A DNA stretch of 64,000 nucleotides from Flectobacillus roseus (GCF_030056665.1 NZ_JASHIG010000020.1); one strand, 5' to 3'; shown: positions 44,940-53,510, numbered from the stretch's first letter. A program made the numbers and translations. The notes: generated by a model not told the origin, from the letters alone.

Positions 44940-45446
44940 ATGACCTTACAACAACTATTTGACAGTATCAGTCAAAATCCTTATTCGCTTTTGTATTATT
45001 TACTACTTGTTCCTGCTGTCACTTTTTTGATAGGATTGTGGCAAACGAATCCAGTTAACGGACCTTCGGTGCTTGTTAGATATAGCTATATGGTGTTGGC
45101 TTATATGATTGGTATCCCAGGAATTTTTGCCTTGACTTTAGATGTTTATCTCTTTTTGTTCGAACGTCAAAGCATTTGGCAAATGAACCTCATTATTCAG
45201 ATTTTACCCATTGTTTCTATGGCTATCACGCTGATGCTCATCAAGTGGAAAATTCCTTTTGAGGCGGTTCCTGAACTTGGTAGGTTATCTGGATTTATGA
45301 CTATTCTAACAGCACTTATTGGGATTTTATGGTTTGTTGACCGACTACGAATTTATGCTATTACCTACGTTCCATTTCAGTATATCATAGTCGGATTTAT
45401 TGTGCTGCTATTGGCAATTCGCTACGGTTGGAAAAAACTATTCTAA
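44940..45446 (+). CDS. Five-helix membrane protein of unknown function
   Basis: A 168-residue hydrophobic protein with about five transmembrane helices: LLYYLLLVPAVTFLIGLW, YSYMVLAYMIGIPGIFALTL, MNLIIQILPIVSMAITLMLI, LSGFMTILTALIGILWFV and YIIVGFIVLLLAIRYGW. I do not recognise the family. It starts 35 bp after recQ on the same strand and may be cotranscribed. Its last 9 bp overlap the end of the convergent coiled-coil gene. Confidence 0.75.
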   Translation: MTLQQLFDSISQNPYSLLYYLLLVPAVTFLIGLWQTNPVNGPSVLVRYSYMVLAYMIGIPGIFALTLDVYLFLFERQSIWQMNLIIQILPIVSMAITLMLIKWKIPFEAVPELGRLSGFMTILTALIGILWFVDRLRIYAITYVPFQYIIVGFIVLLLAIRYGWKKLF

Positions 45447-45959
45447 GCGTTGTTGTTTCTTCAATTCGTTGTATTTCGACTTTAGTGCATAAAATTTAAT
45501 CACATAAACAATCAACAAAAAAGCTACAACTGCCGATATCGACAGGGTAAAAGTCTTTTCCTCCTCTACCGATTCCAAAATAGTATGGTTTTCTTTTGAC
45601 CACCCTTTGTGGCGTTCAGACAGTTCGCTGAGCTCCCGATTCTTTTCTCGAAGCTCATTATTCTGTTGAATCAAATCATTATATTGTTCAGTAAAATCTG
45701 ATTTTGATTTTTCACTAAGGTTATTCAGCTCGTCTAAAATCTCATTGTCCTTCGCCATAATCTCCTTCAAAGCTTCGATTGAGCTTTGCATATCATCTTT
45801 GGTACGATTCCCAAAAATCCCTGAAGATTGACTTTCTGACTCCTTAAATTTACTATACAAAACCTGACGCTCTTCAGTGAGCGATTTCAAGCGGTCTTGG
45901 GCGATACCTTTCACCACAAAAGTCAACAATGCAATAAATAAGAAAGCGATTTTTTTCAT
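45438..45959 (-). CDS. Exported coiled-coil protein with C-terminal membrane anchor
   Basis: A 173-residue protein. A signal peptide ends at KGIAQ (residue 21). A long charged heptad-rich region follows (about 22-130; NEILDELNNLSEKSKSDFTE, then LIQQNNELREKNRELSELSE), consistent with a coiled coil. A transmembrane helix (FTLSISAVVAFLLIVYVIKF, about 137-156) and a short basic tail close it. The topology would place the coil in the periplasm. No family is recognised. The gene ends overlap the membrane protein gene. Confidence 0.7.
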   Translation of the reverse strand: MKKIAFLFIALLTFVVKGIAQDRLKSLTEERQVLYSKFKESESQSSGIFGNRTKDDMQSSIEALKEIMAKDNEILDELNNLSEKSKSDFTEQYNDLIQQNNELREKNRELSELSERHKGWSKENHTILESVEEEKTFTLSISAVVAFLLIVYVIKFYALKSKYNELKKQQRLE

Positions 45960-46080
45960 AATTCAATTAAGCGTTTTTTAGCAAAAGGAATTATTTTAAT
46001 TGGTATTATTTCAGCAATCTAGAAAGGCAACAACACTTTTGAATTTTCTGTAAAAGTTTAATGTACAAATCATGCTTTAA

Positions 46081-46608
46081 CTAAACGAACTTCCCTTCCT
46101 TCAACTCTTGTTTAATCACCTTAATGCGTGCATTGAACGACGTGTGTTCAAAATCTATTCCCTCAAGACATACTTTATCAAAAAACTCCATCACCTCTGG
46201 TGGATGAGGCGTTTTCTTTCCAGTACGTACATCAATGTACTTTGAAGTTGTCCACAAAACAGCCTTCAATACTTGCAAGTGTTCATCTGTCATGACATAT
46301 TCTGTCACTAAAGTATCTTCATTGTAATAAATAGTCGATGAAATAATCGTTACCCATTCACTCACCCTAGCCGACGAAACATAGCCTATTTGGTGATTGT
46401 AAACGACCCAAGAAGTATGATTATTTTCGAAATAGTCATTGTAATCAAAGTTATAAACCTCGGCTACATGGTCCTCACGAGCGTTGAAGAAATAATCGAA
46501 ATATTTAGCATTGTTAAGATGCTTCAATGGATCACAATCTTGAAAACGGATAAGTGATTTCGAATGCAACTTTTTAGGATATTCTTTATTAGGATCTAAT
46601 TTAAACAT
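46081..46608 (-). CDS. Acyl-CoA thioesterase, hot-dog (4HBT) family
   Basis: A 175-residue hot-dog fold protein. The 4HBT motif is RFQDCDPLKHLNNAKYFDYF (residues 22-41), with the catalytic Asp in the DxDxxxHxNN setting. A VVYNHQIGYVSSARVSEWVT strand pair follows. It would hydrolyse acyl-CoA or acyl-ACP; the substrate is open. It lies 58 bp downstream of nuoD on the same strand and may share its transcript. Confidence 0.85.
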   Translation of the reverse strand: MFKLDPNKEYPKKLHSKSLIRFQDCDPLKHLNNAKYFDYFFNAREDHVAEVYNFDYNDYFENNHTSWVVYNHQIGYVSSARVSEWVTIISSTIYYNEDTLVTEYVMTDEHLQVLKAVLWTTSKYIDVRTGKKTPHPPEVMEFFDKVCLEGIDFEHTSFNARIKVIKQELKEGKFV

Positions 46609-46666
46609 TGATGTTTGTTCTCTGCCTTGGCAGGGATATTAAATATTTGTTGAGAAATTATCAAAA

Positions 46667-47881
46667 CTATCGGTCGACTTCACCCATCACCAAATCTACA
46701 GAACCAACAATAGCCACTAAGTCTGCTAGCATAGCGCCTCGACTGATTTCGGGAACTACTGATAAATTATGAAACGAACACGCTCTTGCTTTTACTCGCA
46801 ATGGCACATCCGAACGACCGTCTGTTCTGAAGAAAAAGCCTAATTCACCTTTTGGATTTTCGGCTCTAAAATATAAATCCATTGCTTGAGGGCGTACTTT
46901 TTTAGGAAGCATCGCTTGTGGATTAAAATCACGAGTACGTTTGTGATCGCCCATCAGCTGTACAAGGCATTGCTCGATAATCTTGATTGATTCATCACAT
47001 TCTAATACTCTCACAAAATTTCTATCCCAGCAGTCTCCCACAGTACCCATTTCCCCCTTCCCTACTGGTATGTCAAAATCGAGTTCAGGATAAACAGAAT
47101 AACCATCGACACGACGGAGGTCAAATTTTAAGCCCGAACCACGAAGTACAGGTCCTGTACAACCGTAGTTAATAGCCAAGTCCAGAGGTAAAATACCAAT
47201 ATTAGCCGTACGTTGCACAAAGATTTTGTTTTCAATAATCAACTCACGAATCTCAACCATTTTGGGCTTGAGGTAGTTGATAAACTCCAAACAACGCTCT
47301 TCAAAACCAACAGGTAAATCATAAAACAAGCCTCCAATCCAAATGTAGTTGTAAAGCATACGAGCACCACATAGCCATTCGAGCAAACGCTGAATATGCT
47401 CGCGGTCGCGCATGAGCCACAAAAATGAAGTATATGCCCCAATATCTAACCCATACGTGCCTATGGCAACAAAATGCGATGCCAAACGATTGAGTTCGGC
47501 TACCAGTACACGGATATATTCAATACGTTTGGGAAGTTTACCCTCCAAATCAAGCATTTTCTCTACTCCCATCACATAGGCATGCTCCGAATTCATCGCT
47601 GCCAGATAATCCAAACGGTCGATATAGGGAATAGTCTGTCCAAAAGCTAAAGATTCAGCATGTTTCTCAAAGCATCTGTGCAGATAACCCAAGTGAGGAA
47701 CTACATCCACAATCAGCTCACCATCAGAGATTACCTCTAAACGCAAAACACCGTGAGTCGAAGGGTGTTGAGGCCCAAGCGACAAAATCATTTCTTCCGA
47801 TTTGAGTTTCGAGGAATTATACTTATTGGGGTCTGAACGCTTAAAATGCTCAGGGTCGTATTGGTATTGGATTTGCTTCAT
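46667..47881 (-). CDS. nuoD: NADH-quinone oxidoreductase subunit D
   Basis: A 404-residue peripheral subunit of complex I, forming part of the quinone-binding site with NuoB. The opening LSLGPQHPSTHGVLRLEV (residues 31-48) holds the conserved His of the quinone pocket, and FRTDGRSDVPLRVKARACSF and the terminal GSVDLVMGEVDR are family hallmarks. In most bacteria it sits between nuoC and nuoE; here no other complex I gene adjoins it, and nuoA stands alone about 9 kb away at 57078. So complex I genes are scattered in this genome. It is divergent from rpmG. Confidence 0.95.
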   Translation of the reverse strand: MKQIQYQYDPEHFKRSDPNKYNSSKLKSEEMILSLGPQHPSTHGVLRLEVISDGELIVDVVPHLGYLHRCFEKHAESLAFGQTIPYIDRLDYLAAMNSEHAYVMGVEKMLDLEGKLPKRIEYIRVLVAELNRLASHFVAIGTYGLDIGAYTSFLWLMRDREHIQRLLEWLCGARMLYNYIWIGGLFYDLPVGFEERCLEFINYLKPKMVEIRELIIENKIFVQRTANIGILPLDLAINYGCTGPVLRGSGLKFDLRRVDGYSVYPELDFDIPVGKGEMGTVGDCWDRNFVRVLECDESIKIIEQCLVQLMGDHKRTRDFNPQAMLPKKVRPQAMDLYFRAENPKGELGFFFRTDGRSDVPLRVKARACSFHNLSVVPEISRGAMLADLVAIVGSVDLVMGEVDR

Positions 47882-48008
47882 GCCGTAAAATTCGTAAATT
47901 TTATCTTAGATAAAGAACAGCGGAGAAGCAAATTTAGTCCCCAAACGTCAAATTTTCTCTTATTTTCTGAAAAAACGCCTTGAAAGCATAAGTTTTTTCA
48001 AAAACATA

Positions 48009-48040
48009 TTTGTCTAAAACTCAAACATTTACTACCTTTG
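48009..48040 (+). promoter_or_regulatory. rpmG promoter, Bacteroidota type
   Basis: TTTG at 48009-48012, a 20-bp spacer and TACCTTTG at 48033-48040 match the consensus very well. The leader would be about 110 nt. Confidence 0.75.
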
Positions 48041-48062
48041 CAGTCCTATTTGGGAAATATAT

Positions 48063-48112
48063 ATTCGTTCGGACTTATCAGCAAGTTGTAATTTTCTGAT
48101 AATCAAACGAAT
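48063..48112 (+). promoter_or_regulatory. Structured leader RNA of the rpmG-DUF4295 unit
   Basis: Two nested perfect 7-bp stems: attcgtt (48063-48069) with aacgaat (48106-48112), and ttatcag (48075-48081) with ctgataa (48096-48102). They are separated by an asymmetric internal loop (5 and 3 nt) and capped by a 14-nt loop. This lies within the transcribed leader ahead of a ribosomal protein gene, the usual place for autoregulatory r-protein binding structures. Confidence 0.5.
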
Positions 48113-48156
48113 AAAAAATATTTGTAAGATACAGAAAATTCATAAAGCATAACACA

Positions 48157-48339
48157 ATGGCTAAGAAAGGCAATAGAATCCAAGTGATTTTAGAATGTAC
48201 TGAGCAAAAAGCTTCAGGCGTTCCAGGGATGTCTCGTTACATCACTACAAAAAACCGTAAAAACACTACTGCTCGTATTGAGTTGAAGAAATACAACTCT
48301 TTCTTGAAAAAAGTAACTGTTCACAAAGAAATCAAGTAA
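48157..48339 (+). CDS. rpmG: Ribosomal protein bL33
   Basis: A 60-residue ribosomal large-subunit protein (MAKKGNRIQVILECTEQK, TKNRKNTTARIELKKYN). It lacks the four-Cys zinc ribbon (only one Cys), so it is the C-minus form. It is followed 46 bp later by the DUF4295 gene, an arrangement conserved in Bacteroidota; rpmB (bL28), often upstream, is absent here. Confidence 0.95.
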   Translation: MAKKGNRIQVILECTEQKASGVPGMSRYITTKNRKNTTARIELKKYNSFLKKVTVHKEIK

Positions 48340-48385
48340 TTCACTCGGTTATCGTAACAGATAACTGTTAACTCATCATAATAAC

Positions 48386-48535
48386 ATGGCAAAGAAGGTA
48401 GTTGCAACCCTTAAAAAAGAAGGTGGTGTAAAATACGCTAAAGTTATCAAAGCTGTTAAAACAGCTACTGGTGCTTACTCTTTCAAAGAAGAAATCGTTC
48501 TTCAAGAAGATGTTCAAGCTGCTCTTAAAGCTTAA
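48386..48535 (+). CDS. DUF4295 small ribosome-associated protein (probable bL38)
   Basis: A 49-residue basic protein beginning MAKKVVATLKKEGGVKYAKV and ending LQEDVQAALKA. It is the Bacteroidota-specific DUF4295 family, always encoded right after rpmG. To my recollection this family corresponds to bL38, found in the Flavobacterium johnsoniae ribosome structure; I cannot verify that here. It should be cotranscribed with rpmG. A terminator at 48565 separates it from ftsY. Confidence 0.88.
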   Translation: MAKKVVATLKKEGGVKYAKVIKAVKTATGAYSFKEEIVLQEDVQAALKA

Positions 48536-48564
48536 TATTCAGCCCCTTTATTAAGATTTTTAGG

Positions 48565-48592
48565 AAAAGTCCCTTTATCGGGACTTTTTTTG
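48565..48592 (+). terminator. Terminator between DUF4295 and ftsY
   Basis: aaaagtccc (48565-48573) and gggactttt (48580-48588) form a 9-bp stem with a T run to 48592. Confidence 0.8.
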
Positions 48593-48686
48593 TTTTACTT
48601 TTGCCTTACGTTTTCAAAAGTCTTCTGAATGTCTTTTTGTAGATAACTTTCAGACTTTTAACGAGTAACCAAAAAAATAACAACAA

Positions 48687-49664
48687 ATGGGTTTATTCGA
48701 TTTTTTTAAAAAGAAAGAAACACTCAATACTGAAGAGAAAGAATCACTCGACAAAGGACTCGAAAAAACCAAAGAAGGACTTTTTTCGAAACTTAGTCGT
48801 GCTATCGTCGGCAAATCAAAAGTCGATGATGAGGTATTAGATGAATTAGAAGAAATCTTAATCTCTTCGGATGTCGGCGTCGAAACTACTGTTAAAATCA
48901 TTCGTCGTATCGAAGAGCGTGTTGCTCGTGATAAATTCGTAAGCACAAGCGAACTTGACGAAATTCTTCGTGAGGAAATCGCAGAGCTATTGGCTCAAAA
49001 CAAATCTGAAGATATTACTGATGCCTTCAAAAAATCTGATATCAAGCCTTATGTAATCATGGTAGTGGGTGTCAATGGCGTAGGTAAAACAACGACTATT
49101 GGTAAACTTGCTTCTCAATTCCACAAAGCTGGCAATAAGGTTATATTAGGTGCAGGAGATACTTTCCGTGCTGCAGCAGTCGACCAACTCAAACTTTGGG
49201 GACAGCGCGTAGGCATTCCAGTAATCGATCACGGTATGAATACCGACCCTGCTTCAGTAGCATTTGATGCTGTAAAACAAGCCGTTGAACAGCAAGCCGA
49301 TGTGGTAATTATCGATACAGCAGGTCGATTACACAACAAAGTAAACTTGATGAATGAATTGGCTAAAATCAAGCGTGTTGTTCAGAAGTTCTTGCCAGAG
49401 GCTCCTCATGAAGTGCTTTTGGTATTGGATGGTTCGACTGGACAAAATGCCTTTATCCAAGCGCAAGAGTTTACGAAGGCTACCGATGTAACAGCTTTGG
49501 CAATCACCAAGTTGGATGGTACAGCCAAAGGTGGTGTAGTAATTGGTATCTCAGATCAGTTCAAAATTCCAGTGAAGTATATTGGCGTAGGAGAGAAAAT
49601 TGAAGATTTACAAGTCTTCAACAAAAAGGAATTTGTGAACTCACTTTTCAAGCGTAAAGCATAA
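48687..49664 (+). CDS. ftsY: Signal recognition particle receptor FtsY
   Basis: A 325-residue SRP-family GTPase docking ribosome-SRP complexes at the inner membrane. The N-terminal region is short with an amphipathic start (MGLFDFFKKK). The four-helix N domain spans about 25-115. The G domain shows GVNGVGKT (residues 128-135), DTFRAAAVDQL, DTAGR and TKLDGTAKGG. It lacks the long acidic A domain of E. coli FtsY, which is usual for Bacteroidota. A hairpin at 49690 ends the transcript. Confidence 0.96.
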   Translation: MGLFDFFKKKETLNTEEKESLDKGLEKTKEGLFSKLSRAIVGKSKVDDEVLDELEEILISSDVGVETTVKIIRRIEERVARDKFVSTSELDEILREEIAELLAQNKSEDITDAFKKSDIKPYVIMVVGVNGVGKTTTIGKLASQFHKAGNKVILGAGDTFRAAAVDQLKLWGQRVGIPVIDHGMNTDPASVAFDAVKQAVEQQADVVIIDTAGRLHNKVNLMNELAKIKRVVQKFLPEAPHEVLLVLDGSTGQNAFIQAQEFTKATDVTALAITKLDGTAKGGVVIGISDQFKIPVKYIGVGEKIEDLQVFNKKEFVNSLFKRKA

Positions 49665-49689
49665 AATATCTTTATTACCGATACGTTTA

Positions 49690-49727
49690 CATCCTAAATA
49701 ATGCACAGTCATTGTTTAGGATGTTTT
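49690..49727 (+). terminator. ftsY terminator
   Basis: catcctaaa (49690-49698) and tttaggatg (49715-49723) pair perfectly and are followed by ttttcttt. Confidence 0.65.
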
Positions 49728-49739
49728 CTTTGTATAGCT

Positions 49740-50207
49740 ATGATAAAAACCTTTTTCTTCGGACTATTTGCCATATTATCAACAATGGCTTGTACGCATA
49801 AATCCACATCATCCTCAAAAGTTATCCACAATCAGAGCAGGGTATGTGGAAAAGTCACTTGGGTAGCTGGCAATCAGATGCCATCGCCTGACAGACCGCC
49901 TCGTGTTCCTAAAGGGATTCAAAGAGAAGTATTAATCTACGAGCTTACTAATCTCAAACAAGTAACGCAGGCGAATGGGTTTTACTCAAATATCCAAAGC
50001 AAGTTGATTACCAGCATTTTATCAGACAAAAACGGGGATTTTTGCTTAGCATTACCCGAAGGAAAGTATTCTATCATGGTACGTGAAGAGGGTAAAGGTT
50101 TGTGGGCAAATATCTTTGATGGCGAAGAAAACATTTTTCCTTTTGAGGTAAAAAAAGAGAAAAACGAGCCAATCAATTTTGTGATTAACTATCAGGCAGC
50201 CTATTAA
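49740..50207 (+). CDS. Hypothetical lipoprotein
   Basis: A 155-residue lipoprotein if started at ATG 49740 (MIKTFFFGLFAILSTMAC, lipobox at Cys18); the earlier in-frame ATG at 49701 lies in the ftsY terminator. The mature part contains a carboxypeptidase-regulatory-like stretch, SDKNGDFCLALPEGKYSIMV (about residues 99-118), and ends INFVINYQAAY. This suggests a small beta-sandwich. No family is assigned with certainty. A perfect TTATCCACA (49822-49830) lies inside the gene. Confidence 0.7.
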   Translation: MIKTFFFGLFAILSTMACTHKSTSSSKVIHNQSRVCGKVTWVAGNQMPSPDRPPRVPKGIQREVLIYELTNLKQVTQANGFYSNIQSKLITSILSDKNGDFCLALPEGKYSIMVREEGKGLWANIFDGEENIFPFEVKKEKNEPINFVINYQAAY

Positions 50208-50214
50208 TAGCAAT

Positions 50215-50264
50215 AAAAAAGTGTGGATAAGTGAGTTATTAACATCACTTATCCACACTTTTTT
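50215..50264. terminator. Strong bidirectional terminator containing two inverted DnaA-box-like sequences
   Basis: A perfect 20-bp inverted repeat (50215-50234 and 50245-50264, 10-nt loop) with A and T ends, between convergent genes. Each arm contains the sequence TTATCCACA (plus strand at 50249-50257, minus strand at 50230-50222). Confidence 0.85.
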
Positions 50265-50302
50265 GTGAATAATTATCAAATTATTCTTTGGCAAAATTAA
50301 AA

Positions 50303-51988
50303 TTATTTATTTTTTTCTTTTGCCCAAGCATCTTTCAAACCAACGGTTCTATTGAAAACTAATTTATCTCCAGTAGAATCTTTGTCTAAACAATAATACC
50401 CTTTACGGATAAATTGATAGTTCTTTCCTAACACAGCTTCTTTTAGGCTTGGCTCCACTAATACATGATCCAAGATCGTTAATGAATCTGGATTGATGAA
50501 TTTCTTGAAGTCATCTCCTACTTGAGAAGCGTCTTCCAAAATCAACAAACGGTCGTAAACTCGCACTTCTGCTGGTACTGCATGCTGTGCAGATACCCAG
50601 TGAATGGTTCCTTTTACATGAATACCAGAGGTATCTGAACCCGAACGACTTTCTGGAATATAAGTACAGTGAATTTCGGTAATATTTCCGAATTCGTCTT
50701 TAACAAAATCTTCACATTTTACAATGTAAGCTCCTTTCAAACGAACCATCAAACCAGGTCCCAAACGGAAGAATTTCTTTGGAGGAACTTCCATAAAGTC
50801 TTCACGCTCGATATATACCTCACGACTAAATGGTACATCACGATGACCACTGTTGATATCTTCTGGGTTATTTTCTACTTGTAAAGTTTCTACTTGTCCT
50901 TCAGGATAATTAGTAATCACTAATTTCACTGGATCAAGTACTGCCATTACACGTGTCGCAATTTTATTCAAATCCTCGCGCACACAGAATTCCAATACCC
51001 CTACATCGATAAGGTTATCGCGTTTTGCCACCCCAATTTTATCACAGAAGTTACGAATTGAAGCAGGTGTAAATCCACGACGACGCAAGCCTGAGATAGT
51101 CGGCATACGAGGGTCATCCCATCCTGATACAATATTTTCTTTTACCAACTGCAACAAACGTCTTTTACTCATTACCGTATGTGTAAGGTTCAAACGAGCA
51201 AATTCGTATTGATGCGATGGGAAAGTATCTAATTTTTCTATAAACCAATCATACAACGGACGGTGTACGTCAAACTCCAACGTACAAATCGAGTGAGTAA
51301 TTTTCTCAATCGAATCCGACTGCCCATGAGCAAAGTCATACATTGGATATATACACCATTTATCGCCAGTGCGGTGGTGTTTTGCCTTTTTGATACGGTA
51401 CATCAAAGGGTCACGCATGTGCATGTTAGGATGCGCCATATCTACCTTGGCACGAAGCACTTTTGCACCATCCTCAAATTCACCGTTTTTCATACGTTCA
51501 AACAAGTCGAGGTTTTCCTCAACTGAACGATAACGATATGGGCTTTCCTCACCAGGAATGTTAGGATTTCCTTTTTGAGTAGCAATTTGTTCCGATGTTT
51601 GGTCGTCTACATACGCCAATCCCTTTTTGATTAGCTGTACTGCAAGTTCATATAACTGGTCGAAGTAGTCAGAAGCATATAGCTCATTTTCCCAATCAAA
51701 ACCTAACCAACGCACATCAGCTTTGATAGATTCTACGTACTCTGTATCTTCTGTTACAGGGTTGGTATCATCAAAGCGAAGGTTTGTTTTTCCACCAAAT
51801 TTGTCGGCTAACCCAAAGTTCAAGCAAATAGATTTGGCATGACCAATGTGCAAATAACCGTTAGGCTCGGGAGGGAAACGAGTGTGTACACGACCACCAT
51901 TTTTTCCTGATGTAATATCTTCCTCAACGATTTGTTCGAGAAAATTAGCGGGAATTCGCTCTTGTGATTTTTCTTTTTCTTCTGTCAT
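50303..51988 (-). CDS. glnS: Glutaminyl-tRNA synthetase
   Basis: A 561-residue class I synthetase charging tRNA-Gln directly. The HIGH motif is GYLHIGHAKSICLNFGLA (about residues 44-61) and the KMSKS-like motif is TVMSKRRLLQL (about 277). The C-terminal anticodon-binding beta-barrels follow. Presence of GlnRS indicates direct glutaminylation rather than the amidotransferase route for tRNA-Gln. Length matches E. coli GlnRS (554). Confidence 0.97.
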   Translation of the reverse strand: MTEEKEKSQERIPANFLEQIVEEDITSGKNGGRVHTRFPPEPNGYLHIGHAKSICLNFGLADKFGGKTNLRFDDTNPVTEDTEYVESIKADVRWLGFDWENELYASDYFDQLYELAVQLIKKGLAYVDDQTSEQIATQKGNPNIPGEESPYRYRSVEENLDLFERMKNGEFEDGAKVLRAKVDMAHPNMHMRDPLMYRIKKAKHHRTGDKWCIYPMYDFAHGQSDSIEKITHSICTLEFDVHRPLYDWFIEKLDTFPSHQYEFARLNLTHTVMSKRRLLQLVKENIVSGWDDPRMPTISGLRRRGFTPASIRNFCDKIGVAKRDNLIDVGVLEFCVREDLNKIATRVMAVLDPVKLVITNYPEGQVETLQVENNPEDINSGHRDVPFSREVYIEREDFMEVPPKKFFRLGPGLMVRLKGAYIVKCEDFVKDEFGNITEIHCTYIPESRSGSDTSGIHVKGTIHWVSAQHAVPAEVRVYDRLLILEDASQVGDDFKKFINPDSLTILDHVLVEPSLKEAVLGKNYQFIRKGYYCLDKDSTGDKLVFNRTVGLKDAWAKEKNK

Positions 51989-52431
51989 AATACCAAATAA
52001 TCAAAACGTTGATAGCTCCAGAGAACTACCTATTTTTAGTAAGAATACCGTGTAATTTTAGTTGATGGTTATACGTGCTAGCATCAAGCGATAGGTAAGA
52101 TTGGAAATATACAATTTGGGAATCATCCACAACCTACCAATCTCTGTCTTTATAAGTTTTTTGTTTACGTACATTTTCGCACCGAATCCGTTTTTGAAAT
52201 CAGTGACAAATCATTCTGAAAGGAATAAATATCTCATTGAATAGATTTGTATTAAATACGAATTTACACATTTTTATGAAATGGGAGAAACAAAAATCAC
52301 ATTCCTCGAATAATCCTGTCGAGTGATGAATTCCTTCCAACAATTCTGCCTGTAAGAAGTTATGAATGATATGCTCAAACGCCAATGCGTTTCGGCAAGT
52401 CATTTATGCGTTTTTTAACATTATCAATTTC
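51989..52431. other. Gap without a recognised gene
   Basis: About 440 bp between the divergent glnS and DUF2805 genes. Only a weak pairing agattgg (52098-52104) with ccaatct (52137-52143) was seen; no convincing promoter, repeat or RNA gene. Confidence 0.4.
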
Positions 52432-52716
52432 ATGAAAAAAGTCATATTAAGCGAACAAGAGATAGACCGTATTATTGAGATGGCATGGGAGGACCGCACG
52501 CCCTTTGATGCCATTTTGGATCAATTTGGGCTAAAGGAACAAGAAGTAATAGAATTGATGCGAAAAGAGATGAAACGTTCTTCTTGGAAAATGTGGAGAG
52601 AGCGAGTACAAGGTCGAGCTACCAAACATCGTGTCAAAAGTACAATTTTAAAAGGACGCTTTAAATGCGATTTACAAAGAAGTATCTCAATGAACAAAAT
52701 TTCTAAAAGAAAGTAA
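52432..52716 (+). CDS. DUF2805 (TIGR03643) family protein
   Basis: A 94-residue basic protein if started at ATG 52432 (MKKVILSEQEIDRIIEMAWE); the longer frame from 52366 is rejected. The family core is IIEMAWEDRTPFDAILDQFG, then EVIELMRKEMKRSSWKMWRE and VQGRATKH. Members are usually 70-85 residues; here a basic tail (HRVKSTILKGRFKCDLQRSI) extends it. The fold suggests a helix-turn-helix, possibly nucleic-acid binding, but function is unknown. Confidence 0.82.
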   Translation: MKKVILSEQEIDRIIEMAWEDRTPFDAILDQFGLKEQEVIELMRKEMKRSSWKMWRERVQGRATKHRVKSTILKGRFKCDLQRSISMNKISKRK

Positions 52717-52879
52717 TTTTATGAGCTAGATTGCGTTTAACTGACTCTATATCAAATACACTCATTTCGTTTGAGCAAAATATTATAGGTTTTTCGATAA
52801 GATAATGCCGTTTAATAAAAATTTTATTTTACGAAATTCCTTTTCTGTAAAATTTCTTAGAAATTTACTAGAAAGTCTG

Positions 52880-52887
52880 TAACTTTG
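52880..52887 (+). promoter_or_regulatory. lrp (second copy) promoter -7 element
   Basis: TAACTTTG fits TAnnTTTG; no clear TTG lies at the proper distance upstream. The leader would be about 125 nt. Confidence 0.45.
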
Positions 52888-52937
52888 CTTTCTATTTCTT
52901 AACCTTACTAAGAAACAGACTCAAGTCAGAAGTAAAA

Positions 52938-52991
52938 GATTTTGAACGACTTAGATTGTGTCGTCAAACAATCTAGTAAAAATTCAAAATC
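52938..52991 (+). promoter_or_regulatory. Nested hairpin in the lrp leader
   Basis: gattttgaa (52938-52946) pairs with ttcaaaatc (52983-52991), and inside it tagattgt (52952-52959) pairs with acaatcta (52968-52975). Both stems are perfect. The structure ends 24 nt before the ATG, so it could influence translation or be a site for autoregulation. Confidence 0.45.
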
Positions 52992-53015
52992 TATCCATAC
53001 TAAACTCCTAATAAG

Positions 53016-53486
53016 ATGAGTGCAATTAAGCTAGACCAGATAGACCATAAGGTTCTGGAAATTCTTCAACAGAACGCAAAGATTACCAACGCCCAGCTTT
53101 CAAAAGAAATTGGCCTTTCGCCAGCGCCTACCCTCGAACGTGTAAAAAAATTAGAAACTTCTGGTATCATTCAGAGCTACCATGCTCAATTGAATAGAGA
53201 TAAAGTAGGTTTGGGAGTTACAACTTTTGTTACAGTTTCATTGACTGGTCACAAAAAGCAAGTTACTGAATCATTCGTACACCAAATCAATGATATTCCA
53301 GAGGTTATCGAATGTCATCACGTTACAGGTTCTGGTGACTTTTTATTGAAAATTATTGCTAAAGATATTTCTTCATACCAAAAGTTGATGCTTGAAAAAA
53401 TCAACGAAATTGAAGAAGTTGCTGGCACACAAACGATGGTAATTCTTTCTACTTTCAAAGAAAGTAAGGTGTTGCCAATACCTTGA
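53016..53486 (+). CDS. Lrp/AsnC-family transcriptional regulator
   Basis: A 156-residue regulator. The helix-turn-helix is IDHKVLEILQQNAKITNAQL, SKEIGLSPAPTLERVKKLET (residues 9-48), and the RAM ligand-binding domain covers about 70-145 (EVIECHHVTGSGDFLLKIIA). This is the second Lrp homologue in the window; the two differ clearly in the helix-turn-helix recognition segment (SPAPTLERVKK versus TTTPVHERIKR). It has a structured leader and a strong terminator, so it is a single-gene unit. Confidence 0.93.
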   Translation: MSAIKLDQIDHKVLEILQQNAKITNAQLSKEIGLSPAPTLERVKKLETSGIIQSYHAQLNRDKVGLGVTTFVTVSLTGHKKQVTESFVHQINDIPEVIECHHVTGSGDFLLKIIAKDISSYQKLMLEKINEIEEVAGTQTMVILSTFKESKVLPIP

Positions 53487-53510
53487 AAAACTTCATCATA
53501 ACAATCATGC

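Noticed and set aside
49822..50257. A replication origin at the TTATCCACA cluster
   Set aside because: Only three boxes, two of them part of a transcription terminator, with no AT-rich unwinding element or dnaA/dnaN nearby.
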